From positions 389,597,849-389,661,848 of the forward strand of contig NC_053489.1 in the NCBI RefSeq assembly GCF_905171775.1: a stretch of 64,000 nt of DNA, given 5' to 3'. A program made the translations under genes and the position numbers. Below are positions 43,946 to 55,085 of this stretch, piece by piece. The notes beneath the pieces are model-generated. The model did not search any database and had not been told where the DNA came from. It saw only the letters and a program-made list of their open reading frames with translations. How positions within the stretch are numbered: position 1 is the first letter of the stretch; every line of letters starts with the position of its first letter. This DNA comes from Rana temporaria (lineage: Eukaryota; Chordata; Amphibia; Anura; Ranidae).

Positions 43946-44425
43946 TGGTGCCCTGGCCCATGGAGGGCTCCTGAGCCAGCCATGTAAAATATGGTGGAGA
44001 CTTTGTACTACTTTTACCCAGATGACCCCTGGCTGAGGGACATTATACTGCAACAGATCAAGACGAGAGCTTCAGAAATCCTAAGAGTGGATCTACAATA
44101 TCTGACTTGTTGTGGCCCCCTGAGTTTGTATGCAGGGGCTCGTGCCTGCTCTGCCCGGTTGGCAGGGATCGGCACTGAACGGTTGATGAGGTCAGCGGTT
44201 TGCGTCCTCCTTTTTCTTTTTCTGTGTTTTAATGGGTGGTTTTCCAGCACTACTTTTACAGCGGTCAGTATGAACAGCCAATGTGCATTTCTTCCGGAAT
44301 TCTTCAAGGGCCAAATGATCATCAGAGTCTCGGGACTGATGGGGCTACTATTATGTTTTATTTTGGTGAATGGCGGAGGTTCCTATAGTATCGTGGAATG
44401 CGAGAGGACTTCACTCCCTGCTTAA

Positions 44426-44945
44426 AGGAACACTAAAGGTACAATTTTTTTTTTTTTTAAATAACATACATGTTATACTTACCTCCACTGTGCAGATCGT
44501 TTTGCACAGAGTGACCCGGATCCGTGTCTTCTGGGGTCCCTCGGTGGCTGTCTCGGCTCCTCCTCGCAAAAGCTTTCCACGTTCATGCGAGCTCCCTCGC
44601 ATGGTGGAAAGCTTTTGCGAGCGCGCTCCCGTGATACAGCAGCGGCCATAGCCGCCGACTGTATCATTCGGCCCCGCCCCCCGGCGCGCCGCGTCATCCG
44701 CTGTGATTGACAGCAGCGCCAGCCAATGGCTGCGCTGCTATCAATCCGCCCAGCCTAGCCAATCAACGGCCAGGCTGGGAACCGAGCAGGATGACAAGCA
44801 CGCGCCCGGGACTTTCGAACGGTGAGGTAAGTAAAACGGGGGCTCGGGGGGGGGGGGGGGGGGGGGGGCGTTGCTGTCAGATGTTTTTTTACCTTAATGC
44901 ATAGGATGCATTAAGGTAAAAAAAACTTTTACCTTTACAACTCCT
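44426..44945. mobile_element. T2/Kolobok-type MITE in L1 ORF2
   Basis: TTAA lies at 44422-44425 and 44946-44949. The ends are AGGAACACTAAAGGT and ACCTTTACAACTCCT, and an inner pair TTACCTTAATGCAT/ATGCATTAAGGTAA sits near the right end. Removing it restores the L1 frame. It contains a G-run of about 27 at 44842-44868. Confidence 0.85.
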
Positions 44946-44960
44946 TTAAGAGAACAATGA

Positions 44961-45504
44961 AGATCTGGGAATTTTCCCTAACCCTGACATTAATAAATGT
45001 ACTAAATTTTTTTTACACAAAACGCTCTTCTCTGCACGCAAGGTGGTCGCTAGAGTGTGGATGAGGCCTAACCCTCCGAATATGTCGCACTGGATTGCGG
45101 AGGTTAATGCAGTATTGCCATACAAAAAATTGATATACTCTCATAGAGGTTGTTCTTCTAAATACGAAAAAGTATGGGATAGATGGCTCAAGGCTGCCGA
45201 CACCTGTGTTTAGTTAGAAGAGACGTGGCTTGCTCCTTTTGTTTCATCTCCTGGTTGAAGGGGGATGTGTGTAATGTGTAGGGGTGAGACCTCGGGCAAC
45301 ACAAGATGTCAATACCCTGAAGTAACCAACTGTTGTAGGTACCAATTGAGTAGTCTTGAATTTATGATTGTACCAGTGAGGAATGATGTTATGTTTTACT
45401 GTCAAGTGATGCTATAAGCTGTATTTGATGATTGTCATACTATCCTTATGTATGTACTGTCTCCTTTTCTTTTGCTTAATAAACAGACTTTGATTTAAAA
45501 AAAA
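44961..45504 (+). mobile_element. 5'-truncated L1-clade copy with poly-A
   Basis: A 13-bp duplication AAGAGAACAATGA lies at 44948-44960 and 45505-45517. The insert ends in AATAAACAGACTTTGATTT plus poly-A and begins inside ORF2 C-terminal text (VWMRPNPPNMSHWIAEVNAV) with a stop after AADTCV. Total length is 544 bp. Removal with one duplication copy restores the host L1 frame. Confidence 0.9.
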
Positions 45505-48500
45505 AAGAGAACAATGATGATACGCATGTGCCCTAAAAAATTTCACCCAGGGATTTTTTGCTTCCAGGAAACACATCTGACGGAGGACACTGTGAGCTGT
45601 TTATGGTACAATTGGGTGACTAAAGCGTACCACTCCACTCATACCTCCTATTCTAGGGGGGTGAGTGTCTTGGTCCTTGGCTCCTTGGACTATCAGGAGC
45701 TGGACAGTAACATTGACCCTGAGGGGCGATATGTGTTTCTTCATTGCAGGTTGGGTGCTTTAACGTGTATAATTGCATGTGTGTATGCGCAACCCCCTTT
45801 CACGGCGGCGGTGCTGAGGGCCCCGATCTCCTACGTGGACGGTAGGCCGGAAGTGCCGCTGCTGGTGATTGGAGGCTTCAATTGTTGTTTGGACCCCACG
45901 CTGGATAGACATCCGGCCATAGGAGCCTCTGCCCTCTCCAGGGGAACCCCCCTGGCGCGGTTGTTGCAAGAGGTCGGCTGGGTGGATGTCTAGCGACATC
46001 GGAACCCGGGGGTTAGACAATATACGTGTTTTTCTAAGACTCATGGTAGTTTGTCTAGAATTGACCTGGGGGTGGGAAATGCACGCATGCTTCAGTACGT
46101 ATCCAAAATGGAACATAGGCCCCGTAGTGTATCTGATCATTCCCCATTAATAGTGTATTTGGTGGTCTCCCAGCCGACTGAGCTCCCTAGAGCCCTTTGG
46201 AAATTCAATGCTTTCTGGTTGAAGTTATTTGAATCCCTTGAAGCCATAGAAGAGAGCGTGCGTGGGTTTTTTATTAACCAGGACCCAGAAGGTTCTTGTA
46301 TGCAACAGTGGAAAGCTTTTAAAAATTTTTGAGAGGGATTTTGATAACAGAGATTACCAAAGTTAAAAAGGCCTCATCTGCCTTTGTGGCGGAGTTGGAA
46401 GAGAGGGTGGGAGACCTGGAGCGGCAATATGTTTTGGATCCTTCTGACTCGGCCAGGAAGGAGTGGCAGGCCACTCAGTCCGCTTATGAGCGGGTGCTTT
46501 CCTCCAAGGCCGAAAAAAATAGTTTTTTCACCAAGCAGGCATTCTTTGAGGAGGGGGAGAAGACGGGGCGTATACTGACACAAATAGCGAACTCACAGCA
46601 GAAAGTTGGGCCCACTGTCAACTCGCCTGAACTTATTATGCAGGATTTAGCAGGGTTCTATGAGGAGCTGTACTGCCCTGGAACTGCCTACATAGGGGCG
46701 GATCTGGAGCAGTACCTGCATGGCTTGACATTTCCTAGACTAACGGCAGAGCAGAGGAAGGGGTTGGATGCACTTCTTACAGTAGAGGAACTTCAGGAGG
46801 CAGTGGGATTGTTCCCTAATTGTAAGGCACCGGGGGAAGATGGGATCCCCATGGAAGTATATAAGCAACATGCAGCTGTCTTGTTGCCGCGTTTGCTTCG
46901 GGTGTTTAACGCAGCTCTGGGGGCTAGAGAGCTTCCTCCCTCCATGGCAAAAGCGAATATTATACTGCTCCTTAAACCGGGGAAGGATCCGGTACTCTAC
47001 AGTCGGCCGGCGGCTGCTATTAGGGCCTTCGGTTGTCTGTCCCATGACTTTGCGCTGAGGATGGGGGCGAGGCAAGGTTGCCCGCTGTCCCCTCTCCTCT
47101 TCGCATTAGCCATTGAACCCCTGGCCATGGAGATTAGAGCTAATTCAAGCATTGTGGGATTATGCTATGGCCCCCTGCAGGAGAGGATGATGCTTTATGC
47201 GGATGACACCTTGCTTATGCTGGGGAATACTGACACGTCACTGCGCGAGGCCATGGCATCAATTACAAGGTTTGAAGCGTACTCTGGCCTGCAGATCAAC
47301 TGGTCGAAATCTGCCCTATTGCTGTTGGACGGGGATGCCACACAAACGGTGACTTCATCCTGCCCCATACCTGTCACGGCCTCTTTTAAGTACCTAGGGA
47401 TTTATGTGACGGCCAACCCGAGAGATTTTAGCCACTTGAACATTTCCCCCCTGCTCCAGAGGTTTAGAGAACGGGTCAAATCATGGAACAATCTCTGCAT
47501 CTCGGTGGCAGGTAAGGTGAACCTAGTGAAGATGATTCTAATGCCGCAATTGCTTTACTGTCTTCACAATGCCCCGGTGGTGATCCCTCTAAAAAATGTC
47601 CAAATACTGAACTTCATCTTCCGATCTTTGATATGGAAGAATAAACCGCCCAGGATTAAATTGGAGCATCTTCAGAGGCCCAAAGACAACGGCGGGTTTG
47701 CACTGCCCAACCCGTGGTTGTACCACCTGGCGGCTCAGATACAACACCTGGTGGGGTGCTTCGGGAAAGAGCCAGTTGGCTCTTCTCAGGCGCTAATGCT
47801 CCACACGGTGGGTAGTGGGCCCATCCCGATGGCACTGGAAGCTTCGGCTTTTGCCAAACCGAATAAGAAATATCCTACGTACAATCTCATACAAAAAGTG
47901 TGGAACAAATGCAAATATATTCAACAGGCTGATGGATACACTGAATATAGCCCCCTATGGCTTAATGATACATACACAGAGCTGGCTAAACTACAGATAG
48001 GGACTAGGTGGAAGCCATATGGGATTAAACACATGGAAGGCTTAGACTGTTTGCAGATTTGTGAACGGAATATGGACTTCCATCCTTAATGCTCTTTCAG
48101 TACCTGCAGCTCCAGCACGCGGTTAGGGCTCAGAGTAGGTCTTCAGAATGGCATCTGTCGCCAACCCCGGTATTTAGCCTCATTGGGGATGCTGTGTCTT
48201 TGAAGGGATTTATCTCTTAATGCTACAGCATCCTATTACAGAACTTCTTTGGGCAGCATCCCATACTGGTGAGGGAAAGATGGGAGAGGGACGTGGGCCA
48301 AATGGATGAAGAGCAGTGGGAAGAGATATTTCAGGGGGTGAGAGTTTGTTCACTGAATGTGGCCCAGCGGCTCACTCAATTGTATATCATCTTGAGGGTA
48401 TACTATACACCACATAGATTGCAGTTGATGGGGGTGCAGACTGAGGACACTTGCACTAGATGTAAGCGTGACCATGGGGATCTTATCCACCTCCTGTGGA

Positions 48501-49060
48501 GATGCCCCAAACTACATAAATACTGGGCCGAGGTGGTGAGTACTGTCAACTCTGTGTTCAGGGTATCTATACCTATGGACCCCAGGGTGTGTCTATTGGG
48601 TGTATTGGAGGAGTATGTGATAGAGGTGTACACAAGGGAGGCTGTTCATAGAGTGCTTTTTCAGGCTAGAAATTTGATTATGGTTTACTGGAAATCGGAG
48701 AGCCCTCCGACCTCGAGGGAATGGATTGGTAGGATAGGAGATATGCTACGTATGGAGAAACTTATATACCAACACAGGGGGAGTATACGGAAATATGAGA
48801 TTCTTTGGGCTACGTGGCTAGATACGCCAGGGCTTTCCCCGGTGGACCTGGTCATGGACAGGTTGTTGGGACTGAATGTGGGGTGAGTAACCCAGTATGG
48901 AAATTTGAGGGTAGTTGAAATGGTGACATTGTAGTAACAATAACACTGTTGTATTATGTTTTTGATGGCTGTTTGTATGGCTATATTGATCAATGTATCG
49001 TTGTCAAAAGCTGTATACCACCTTTTCATCAATAAAAAAACTTTTGTTGGAAAAAAAAAA

Positions 49061-49547
49061 AAACTCAGCTCTTTACTCCCTCTAGTGGCCAAAACTGAGA
49101 AGACACCCGACTCAGTTTTGAAAATATTTTTTAAGCTTGTTCTTAGGATTCATTTTCTCTTACCTTATCCCCGCCGCAGTTTTTTTCTGCTGAAAAAAAT
49201 TCAGACAGCACCAATCTTCACCCATCTCGGCGGGTTTTGTGTGCCAATCTTCAGGGATATGGGCTCCTATTTAACGGATACCTCTCCCCTGGGCCTTGTA
49301 AAAGACTCTGACCAGGACTTTTAGCTGCTGTAGCGAAAGTGCTGGACCCCAGAGCCCAGTCCTCCGAAGAGAGACATTACAGGCGACCCCTCTTCCACGA
49401 GGCCCAGATCCCATCCAGATTCAGCGTCATAATTAGCGTCTTAGATGGATCCCTAAAGCATAGCTCCTTCACCCCCAGAGGGTCTTCTTAGCAGAGCTAT
49501 CCTTAGCACATCCTCGCTCGTCCAACACCTCTTAGACACTGGCGAAA
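49061..49547 (-). other. DIRS copy 2 leader upstream of gag
   Basis: It is the continuation of the leader beyond the L1 insertion. It contains ACTCCCTCTAGTGG and a CCGCCGCAG segment, with no long frame on the minus strand. Confidence 0.5.
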
Positions 49548-49694
49548 AAACTGAGGAACTCCCCTGATGGGAGGGGTTATATGGAGGGGAACTGCCTTCA
49601 ATTGGTTGTGCCAGTGTCCAATCACCGCTGGTGACCCTTAACCCATTATGTAAAGATAAAGGCTCTGTGTCCCGTGGTGTACGATAAATAAAAT

Positions 49695-51477
49695 GGGATT
49701 TTTATAACAGCTTACCTGTAAAATTATTTTCTTGGAGTACATCACAGGACACAGAGCAGCCATGGTAATTACTATGCGGGTTATATGCCACCTCTAGGTG
49801 ATTGGACACTGGCAACCCAAGACAAGAAGTTCCCCTCTATATAACCCCTCCCACACAGGAAGTACCTCAGTTTTTGTAGCAAAGCAATAAATAGATATAT
49901 CTATATCTATCTCCCAACAAGAGGGGAGGGACCTCAGTGTTCTGTGATGTACTCCAAGAAAAGGATTTTACAGGTAAGCCGTTATAAAAATCCTATTTTC
50001 TTTATCGTACATCACAGGACACAGAGCAGCCATTGTAATTACTATGTGGCATGTCCCAAAGCAATGCCACTGAGGGGAGGGAGACACAAATAAAAGCAGA
50101 CTGCCATCAGACGTGAGGATCTATACTGCTGCCTGCAGTACACTGCGCCCAAAGGCGGCATCCTCTTGCCGCCTTACGTCTAAGTGATAACATTTAGTAA
50201 ATGTATAGACTGACGACCAATTTGCGGCCTTGCAAATTTGAGACATAGAGGCTTGGTGATACACCGCCCATGAAGCACTCATTGCTCTAGTGGAGTGCGG
50301 GTTAACTTGAAAAGGTAGACCCTTTCTTTTCAAACCATAAGCCTGGATTATAACTTGCTGAATCCACTTTGAAATAATCAATTTTGACGCTGCCGGCCCT
50401 TTTGGCAGCACAAAGCATCAGTTTGTCGTATCGGATCTGTCACCTTCAGATAGAGCCTGACAACTCTCACTACATCAAGAGAATGTAACAATTTTTTCTC
50501 CTGAGAATGAGGATCTGGAAAAAAGAAAGGCAAAGAGACATCTCGGTTCAGATGAAAACTGGACACTAATTTAGGAAGAAAGGTTGGGGGCGAGTACGCA
50601 GCACTACCTTGTCCTTATGAATAATTGGGTATGGCTCTTTACATGAGAAAGCTGGCAATTCTAATACTCTCCTTGCCAAGGTTACTGCAACCAAAACAAA
50701 AAAAAACGTCCTTGTCAAAAGGACTAAGGGAATATGGCGCATCGGCTCAAAGGGCTGTAATACCGATAACACTAGATTCAAATCCCACGGGCACAAGGGT
50801 GACCTAACTGGCAGAGTAATACGAGATACTCCTTGTATAAAGGTCCGGATCAAAGAATGCAAACCAAGCGGCCTTTGAAAGAATACTGACAAGGCCGAGA
50901 TCTGACCCTTGATTGTACTCAAGAATTCTTTCTATGACATACTTGCGAGGATGCCATCCTTTGGTTTTACATCAAGAAACAAAGGGCCTTTAGACCCTAT
51001 AATAAATGGTCCTGGAAGCCAGCTTCCTTGCATTAATCAGGGTAGTTACTACTGAGCCTGAAAGTCCCAGATTCCTTAAAATGTAGGCTTTAATAGCCAC
51101 ACTGTTAAATTTAGCGACAGCAAGTCTGGACGAGACGGAAGAGTCCATGGTCTTCCTACTGCCAACCTTACCATCTCTGCATACCAGGATCTTCTGGGCC
51201 ATGCCAGGGCTACTAGTATTACCGGCTTTCCTTCCTCTTTGATCCTGCGTAAAAGCCAAGGTAGCAGCTGAATTGGGGGAACGCATAAAGTGAAAACTGA
51301 TCCCAAGGGCTTACTAAACACCTTCAGACACTGTCGAAAAAACTGAGGTACTTCCTGTGTGGGAGGGGTTAGAGGGGGGACTTTGTGTCTTGGGTTGCCA
51401 GTGTCCAATCACCTAGAGGTGGCATATAACCCACATAGTAATTACTATGGCTGCTCTGTGTCCCGTGATGTACGATA
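49695..51477 (-). mobile_element. DIRS-type retrotransposon (copy 3), internally deleted
   Basis: Inverted termini at 49735-49870 and 51335-51470 share GATTGGACACTGGCAACCCA and complement. The internal complementary region is at about 49940-50030 (GGATTTTACAGGTAAGCCG). Only the recombinase and an adjoining fragment survive: the last part of the RT/RNase H ORF is fused directly to the right terminus at about 51300. It abuts copy 2 on the left. The first bases of the element are ambiguous because both ends share AAAA-like text. Confidence 0.85.
50121..51408 (-). pseudogene. DIRS copy 3 tyrosine recombinase
   Basis: In several frames: VVTTLINARKLASRTIYYRV, then STIKGQISALSVFFQRPLGL, RRVLELPAFSCKEPYPI (the first catalytic Arg region) and, in 50411-50121, NPHSTRAMSASW with IKxxxR-type text and YTFTKCYHLDVRRQ with Tyr. 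It ends FGRSVLQAAV and a stop. Frameshifts near 50560, 50420 and 50925 disrupt it. The closest relation by eye is copy 2. Confidence 0.85.
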
Positions 51478-52421
51478 AAGAAAGATTGGGTTAAGGAAGC
51501 TGATCAGAACTACATTCAAAATAGTACTGTCAATGATTTTTCACCGATTATTGAAGCACTAAAGCACTTTATAAAATTGTTATATTGTTGTTTAGGTCAC
51601 AATTATATTGATGTAATATGCACTTAGCACCAGGATATTTACGGTTTAATATAGGCTGCTAGCGCTGCTCCATGTTCCTTTGTCAATGATCATAGCAAGC
51701 AGAGATGAGTAATAGTCTAGCAGCTAAAGCAGTGAAAGTTCAATTCAGCAGGTCAGTTACCGAATTCGGATTATCAGCTGTCTGCTTGTCCGCTCATCCA
51801 TGCTGCCCGGTGTTATGTACATGCAGTGCTGGTAAGGGAAATAGAAAGCACAGTGGCATTGAAGGGCGATAATAGATTAGCGTCTGAAACAGCAAAGCAC
51901 ATGTTCTCATGTAGATAGTAACTCTTGCCGCCATTTTAGGAATGCGATTGCCTCCTCCCTCACTCCTTCAGCCCCTGCCACTGCTTGGCAGTGTTTCTCT
52001 CCTTTTGGCCAGTTCCACTGTCAGGCAAGGACACAGTTGCTTACCGTTTTATTTTCCCTGGAAAAGCACTATGTGACAGGGAGATATTGTTAGAATGTTG
52101 TGCCCCACAACAATGACAGGGCTCAGGGTGGCTGCCCCTTTTGCCCTGCCTTAATGGCACTGTTCTTCCCTCCTTGTATACTCCCAACCTCCTAGAGACA
52201 GGGCATTTTGCCAGAGGTCAGATGCTGCGCCCCCCACTGAATATTGGATAGAGAAATATGTTTCAATATATTGTAAAAAAAACAGCAGCCTGAAAGCCAA
52301 AAGCAGTAAAATAATTTCCCACTGTAATCAAAGTTGTACATTGCATTTACCCAAGTTATCATTAACAACTCATAACATGGAAAATAAATTATGAGTATAC
52401 AAAATGCCCTATAACACTCAC
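51478..52421. other. Intronic sequence, no gene recognised
   Basis: No coding sequence or clear element termini. It starts directly at the right end of DIRS copy 3 and ends at the donor GTGAGT of the exon at 52422. Confidence 0.5.
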
Positions 52422-52495
52422 CACCGTACATCTTCTCAAACACCAAGAAGAATTTTTCTTCCTCCTCAAAGAACTCAATTAGTTCAAGGACATTG
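52422..52495 (-). CDS. mknk2: mknk2 exon: kinase hinge region
   Basis: This 74-bp exon encodes NVLELIEFFEEEEKFFLVFE followed by KMYGG. Its first base completes the Ser codon started in the exon at 52582-52661, and its last base starts the Gly codon completed at 26832. Acceptor ...TGTCACAG, donor GTGAGT. It covers the strand leading to the hinge (LVFEKM) of the kinase domain. It is the shortest-intron neighbour: only 86 bp separate it from the upstream exon, in contrast to the 25.6-kb downstream intron filled by three DIRS elements. Confidence 0.93.
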
Positions 52496-52581
52496 CTGTG
52501 ACAAACAAGAAAATTGTTAGAGGTATGTTCCAACTACATACTGGTCATCTTTAGCATAATTTCTATCATATTCACTCTTAC

Positions 52582-52661
52582 CTGTGACCTTGACACTGAT
52601 AGAGCATTTCAACCTCTCTAAAAACTCTATTTCGGCTATGACCAGGTCTCTTTTCTATGAT
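52582..52661 (-). CDS. mknk2: mknk2 exon: helix C region
   Basis: This 80-bp exon encodes IIEKRPGHSRNRVFREVEML and YQCQGH plus two bases of the next codon. Acceptor ...GCATCCCAG, donor GTAAGA. It carries the helix C Glu (REVE) that pairs with the catalytic Lys from the upstream exon. The sequence RVFREVEMLYQCQGH is shared by vertebrate MNK kinases; GH followed by NVLELIEFFEEE favours MNK2. Confidence 0.93.
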
Positions 52662-52979
52662 CTGGGATGCAAAATTTTTAGATATTTACAAAGGAAGCAC
52701 TGGAAATAACGAAGCAAATTTTTTTATTTAAATAGACATGTTACTCAATTTTTTTTTACATCAGGCTTGTACCTTAAAAACCTTATAAAACGTATTCTAA
52801 GCTGGAACATGCACTTCTTTCTCCTGACCATTTCAAACTGATTTCCACATATTAAGCCTTGCTGCTAGACAGACCAATCACCCCAATTAGAGAAGGCCGT
52901 ACCAGGTGGGTGTTGGACAGCAGTATGTAGTTCATATACCCGGATACTGTCATCTCTGCTAGGGATAAATTAATACAGC

Positions 52980-53560
52980 TCAGATATTTACACCTAACAT
53001 ATTACACCCCAAAAATACTTTTTAGTGCATAAACGGACATCTCCCACTTGTCATAAGTGCAAGATTGAGCAGGGGGACTTCTTTCATATGGTATGGTCCT
53101 GTAATAGGGTCAGACTGTTCTGGTCAGCAGTTACTGCATTTATTTCAGAGACTTTTGAAATATCTGCAGCCCCAAGTGGTGTCTTCTTGAGGTGATTAAA
53201 GATGTTAAGCTTCCGAAGACCAAATTGTTTTTGGGTTTATTGCTCTATTACAGCAGAAAAACTGTGTTAATGATTGTATTTAGTCAGTCAGAACACTTAC
53301 ATATTGGTCTGTGGAAGCAAGTAATTAATCAAAAAAATCCCATTATACAAGCTAACCTATGAGGCTAGCCCTATGAAGTTTGCCAAAATTTGGGGTCCTT
53401 GGTTAGACACACAAGACACAAGTTACTCTTTATTAACTCTGATGCTTGTTGCACTCATTTTCTCTATATGAGAAACAGGGTTATGGATATACCCCGTTTT
53501 ACTCTGGTCTGTTTACTGTTCTTTGGTCATAAAAAAACAGATGTGACTAATTAGGAGGCA
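52980..53560 (+). pseudogene. L1-clade ORF2 C-terminal relic
   Basis: A broken frame reads YYTPKILF..., HLCHKCKIEQGDFFHMVWSC, then NRVRLFWSAVTAFIS (about 53040-53150), the Cys/His-containing end of L1-type ORF2 seen also at about 48410-48560. No poly-A or duplication was found. Confidence 0.65.
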
Positions 53561-53660
53561 TGCCTTAGTATGCCTTCATCTCATTATACTATTATGCTAG
53601 AATATTATGTATAATATTGCACAGAAGACAGATTACTGGAATGTGTTCTTATGCTTTTTA

Positions 53661-54011
53661 GGCTTCATGTACATGGAACGTTGTTCAACTTCTGAACGAT
53701 TTAACTTGACAGCTAGAAACCAGTGTCTAAAAATGGCCATTTAGCTGCGTTTACATGCTGCGTTTAGCCGCATTTGTGTTTAGAAGCATTTGGGAGAAAA
53801 AAAAAATATTTTTTATTTAAATGACCAAAAACAAAAAATGCGTTTAGCATCTGAAACATCAGCCTATAAAACGCAACTGCCTAAAAACTACAGTAAACAA
53901 ACCTGTGTACATGTACACATAAGATAACATTGAATGAGTTTAGGGGAAGTGGAAAAAAAGTGTCCAACTGCCTCTGAACGTCCGTTTAGCAGCAGCAGTG
54001 TACATGGGGCC
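53661..54011. mobile_element. Harbinger-like MITE
   Basis: GGCTTCATGTACATGG and GTGTACATGGGGCC are imperfect inverted ends flanked by TTA (53658-53660 and 54012-54014). The interior holds repeated GCGTTTAG and CTGAACG words. Confidence 0.78.
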
Positions 54012-54222
54012 TTATTGTGTACCATTTGTATGCATATGCTGCTTACTCTAATGTAATTTTTTTTTCTTATTTAAATCTTATACTGTAAATAAATGCCCCT
54101 ACAATCCAAGTCCAATTAGTTAAAATATCAATAACTCTTCCAGTATGTTTTTTGAGGTAAAGCAAAATACATGGAGAAACCAACAGAAATTAGAGGAAAC
54201 ATTTCAAGTTTATAAAGACTGT

Positions 54223-54326
54223 GGCCCGAATTCACAAAGGACGCCTCTGAGTGTAAGGCGTCGCATCTCTGCGCCTGATTCATAGAATCAGATACGCCTC
54301 ACAGTTGCCTAGATACGAGCGGCGTA
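54223..54326. mobile_element. GGCCAGAT-type MITE fragment
   Basis: GGCCCGAATTCACAAAGGACG followed by GGCGTCGCATCTC and AGATACGAGCGGCGTAAG has the terminus and word content of the MITE family at 27901. It is cut by the next element. Confidence 0.45.
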
Positions 54327-54744
54327 AGCAGGGGTCTTATGCCGCGTACACACGATCAGAATTTCCGACAAGAAAACCGTGGGATTTTTTTCCGACTGAA
54401 TGTTGGCTCAAACTTGTGTTGCATACACACGGTCACACAAATGTTGTCGGAAATTCTGAACGTCAAGAACGCAGTCACGTACAACACTTTGACGAGCCGA
54501 GAAAAATTAAGTTCAATGATTCCGAGCATGACTAAAATTTTTGTGCGTTGGCATTGCATACAGACTATCAGAATTTCTGACAAGAACTTTGCCCGTCGGA
54601 AAATTTGAGAACCAGCTCTCACATTTTTGCTGCCGGAAATGTCCGATGGGGCCTACACATGGTCGGAATTTCCAACCAAAAATTCACATCAAACTTTTCT
54701 TGTCGGAAATTCTGATTGTGTGTACGCGGCATAAGACCCCTGCT
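54327..54744. mobile_element. Palindromic MITE with GCCGCGTACACACGAT ends
   Basis: The left end AAGCAGGGGTCTTATGCC and right end GGCATAAGACCCCTGCTT are perfect inverted repeats; inner parts (GATCAGAATTTCCGACAAG and CTTGTCGGAAATTCTGATT) continue the pairing. Total about 418 bp. The end sequence is close to those at 58388 and 22256. Confidence 0.75.
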
Positions 54745-54864
54745 TTTCAGGTGATTTGGAAGCGCTGCCTTTTCATTTCAATGCGCAGGGTGTTTTGGGA
54801 GCGCTGTAACCGCCCCAAAGATGCTCCTTGCAGGACTTTTTCTAACGTCCTGCAAGCACACCAC

Positions 54865-55079
54865 TAAGGATGAGCTCTGGCGTGTTCGCATAGAACACGT
54901 GCAGAGCCCGCCAGGAAGTGTGCATGGCGCTGTGCTAATAACAGCCAGGGAGACATTTCACGATCCCTGCAGCCGAGCATCGGGACAATGTCTCCCTGGC
55001 TGTGATCAGCACAGCGCCGTGCACACTTCCTGGCAGGCTCTGCACGTGTTCTATGCGAACACGCCAGAGCTCATCCTTA
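54865..55079. repeat. Palindrome of about 90-bp arms
   Basis: AAGGATGAGCTCTGGCGTGT... at 54866 and its inverted copy ending at 55079 (...ACACGCCAGAGCTCATCCTT) pair almost perfectly, with CACGTGTTCTATGCGAACACG inside each arm. The loop is about 30 bp. Confidence 0.8.
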
Positions 55080-55085
55080 CGCACC

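Larger units (their letters stand above)
44370..48886 (+). pseudogene. L1 ORF2: AP endonuclease and reverse transcriptase
   Basis: The start at 44370 gives MAEVPIVSWNARGLHSLLK, interrupted by the MITE and the truncated L1, and resumes in frame with GIFCFQETHLTEDT. The endonuclease metal-site box GDFN reads GGFN here (about 45875). SRIDLGVGN and SDHSPL are intact. RT: CKAPGEDGIPMEVYK, ANIILLLKPGKDP, then a deletion of the middle RT block, ARQGCPLSPLLFALAIEPL and LYADDTLLML (YADD). The C-terminal CTRCKRDHGDLIHLLWRCP lies at about 48455-48510. A stop follows VDV at 45991, with further breaks at about 46331 and 48089. Confidence 0.9.
42689..49060 (+). mobile_element. Full-length L1-clade LINE inserted in DIRS copy 2
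   Basis: An exact 13-bp duplication AAACTCAGCTCTT lies at 42676-42688 and 49061-49073, and a poly-A tail (about 49051-49060) precedes the second copy. The 5' end starts GGGGGCGTGGCC. ORF1 (about 43043-43945) and ORF2 (44370-48886) follow. It is antisense to the DIRS and to mknk2. A T2 MITE (44426-44945) and a truncated L1 (44961-45504) are nested in the start of ORF2. Multiple stops and an RT deletion make it inactive. Confidence 0.92.
38149..49694 (-). mobile_element. DIRS-type retrotransposon (copy 2), split by an L1
   Basis: The left terminus (38149-38325) and right terminus (49548-49694) are inverted repeats sharing GATTGGACACTGGCACAACC and GGACACAGAGCCTTTATC. The internal complementary region is at 38318-38432. 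Coding parts on the minus strand: gag (42229-41533), RT/RNase H (about 41289-39950), recombinase (about 39480-38590). The 5' leader is interrupted by a full-length L1 at 42689-49060. The family differs from copy 1 at the sequence level, but its left end abuts copy 1 directly. Confidence 0.88.

Noticed and set aside
32043..51477. Endogenous retrovirus
   Set aside because: No LTRs, protease or integrase; RT is followed by a tyrosine recombinase and the ends are inverted, so DIRS.
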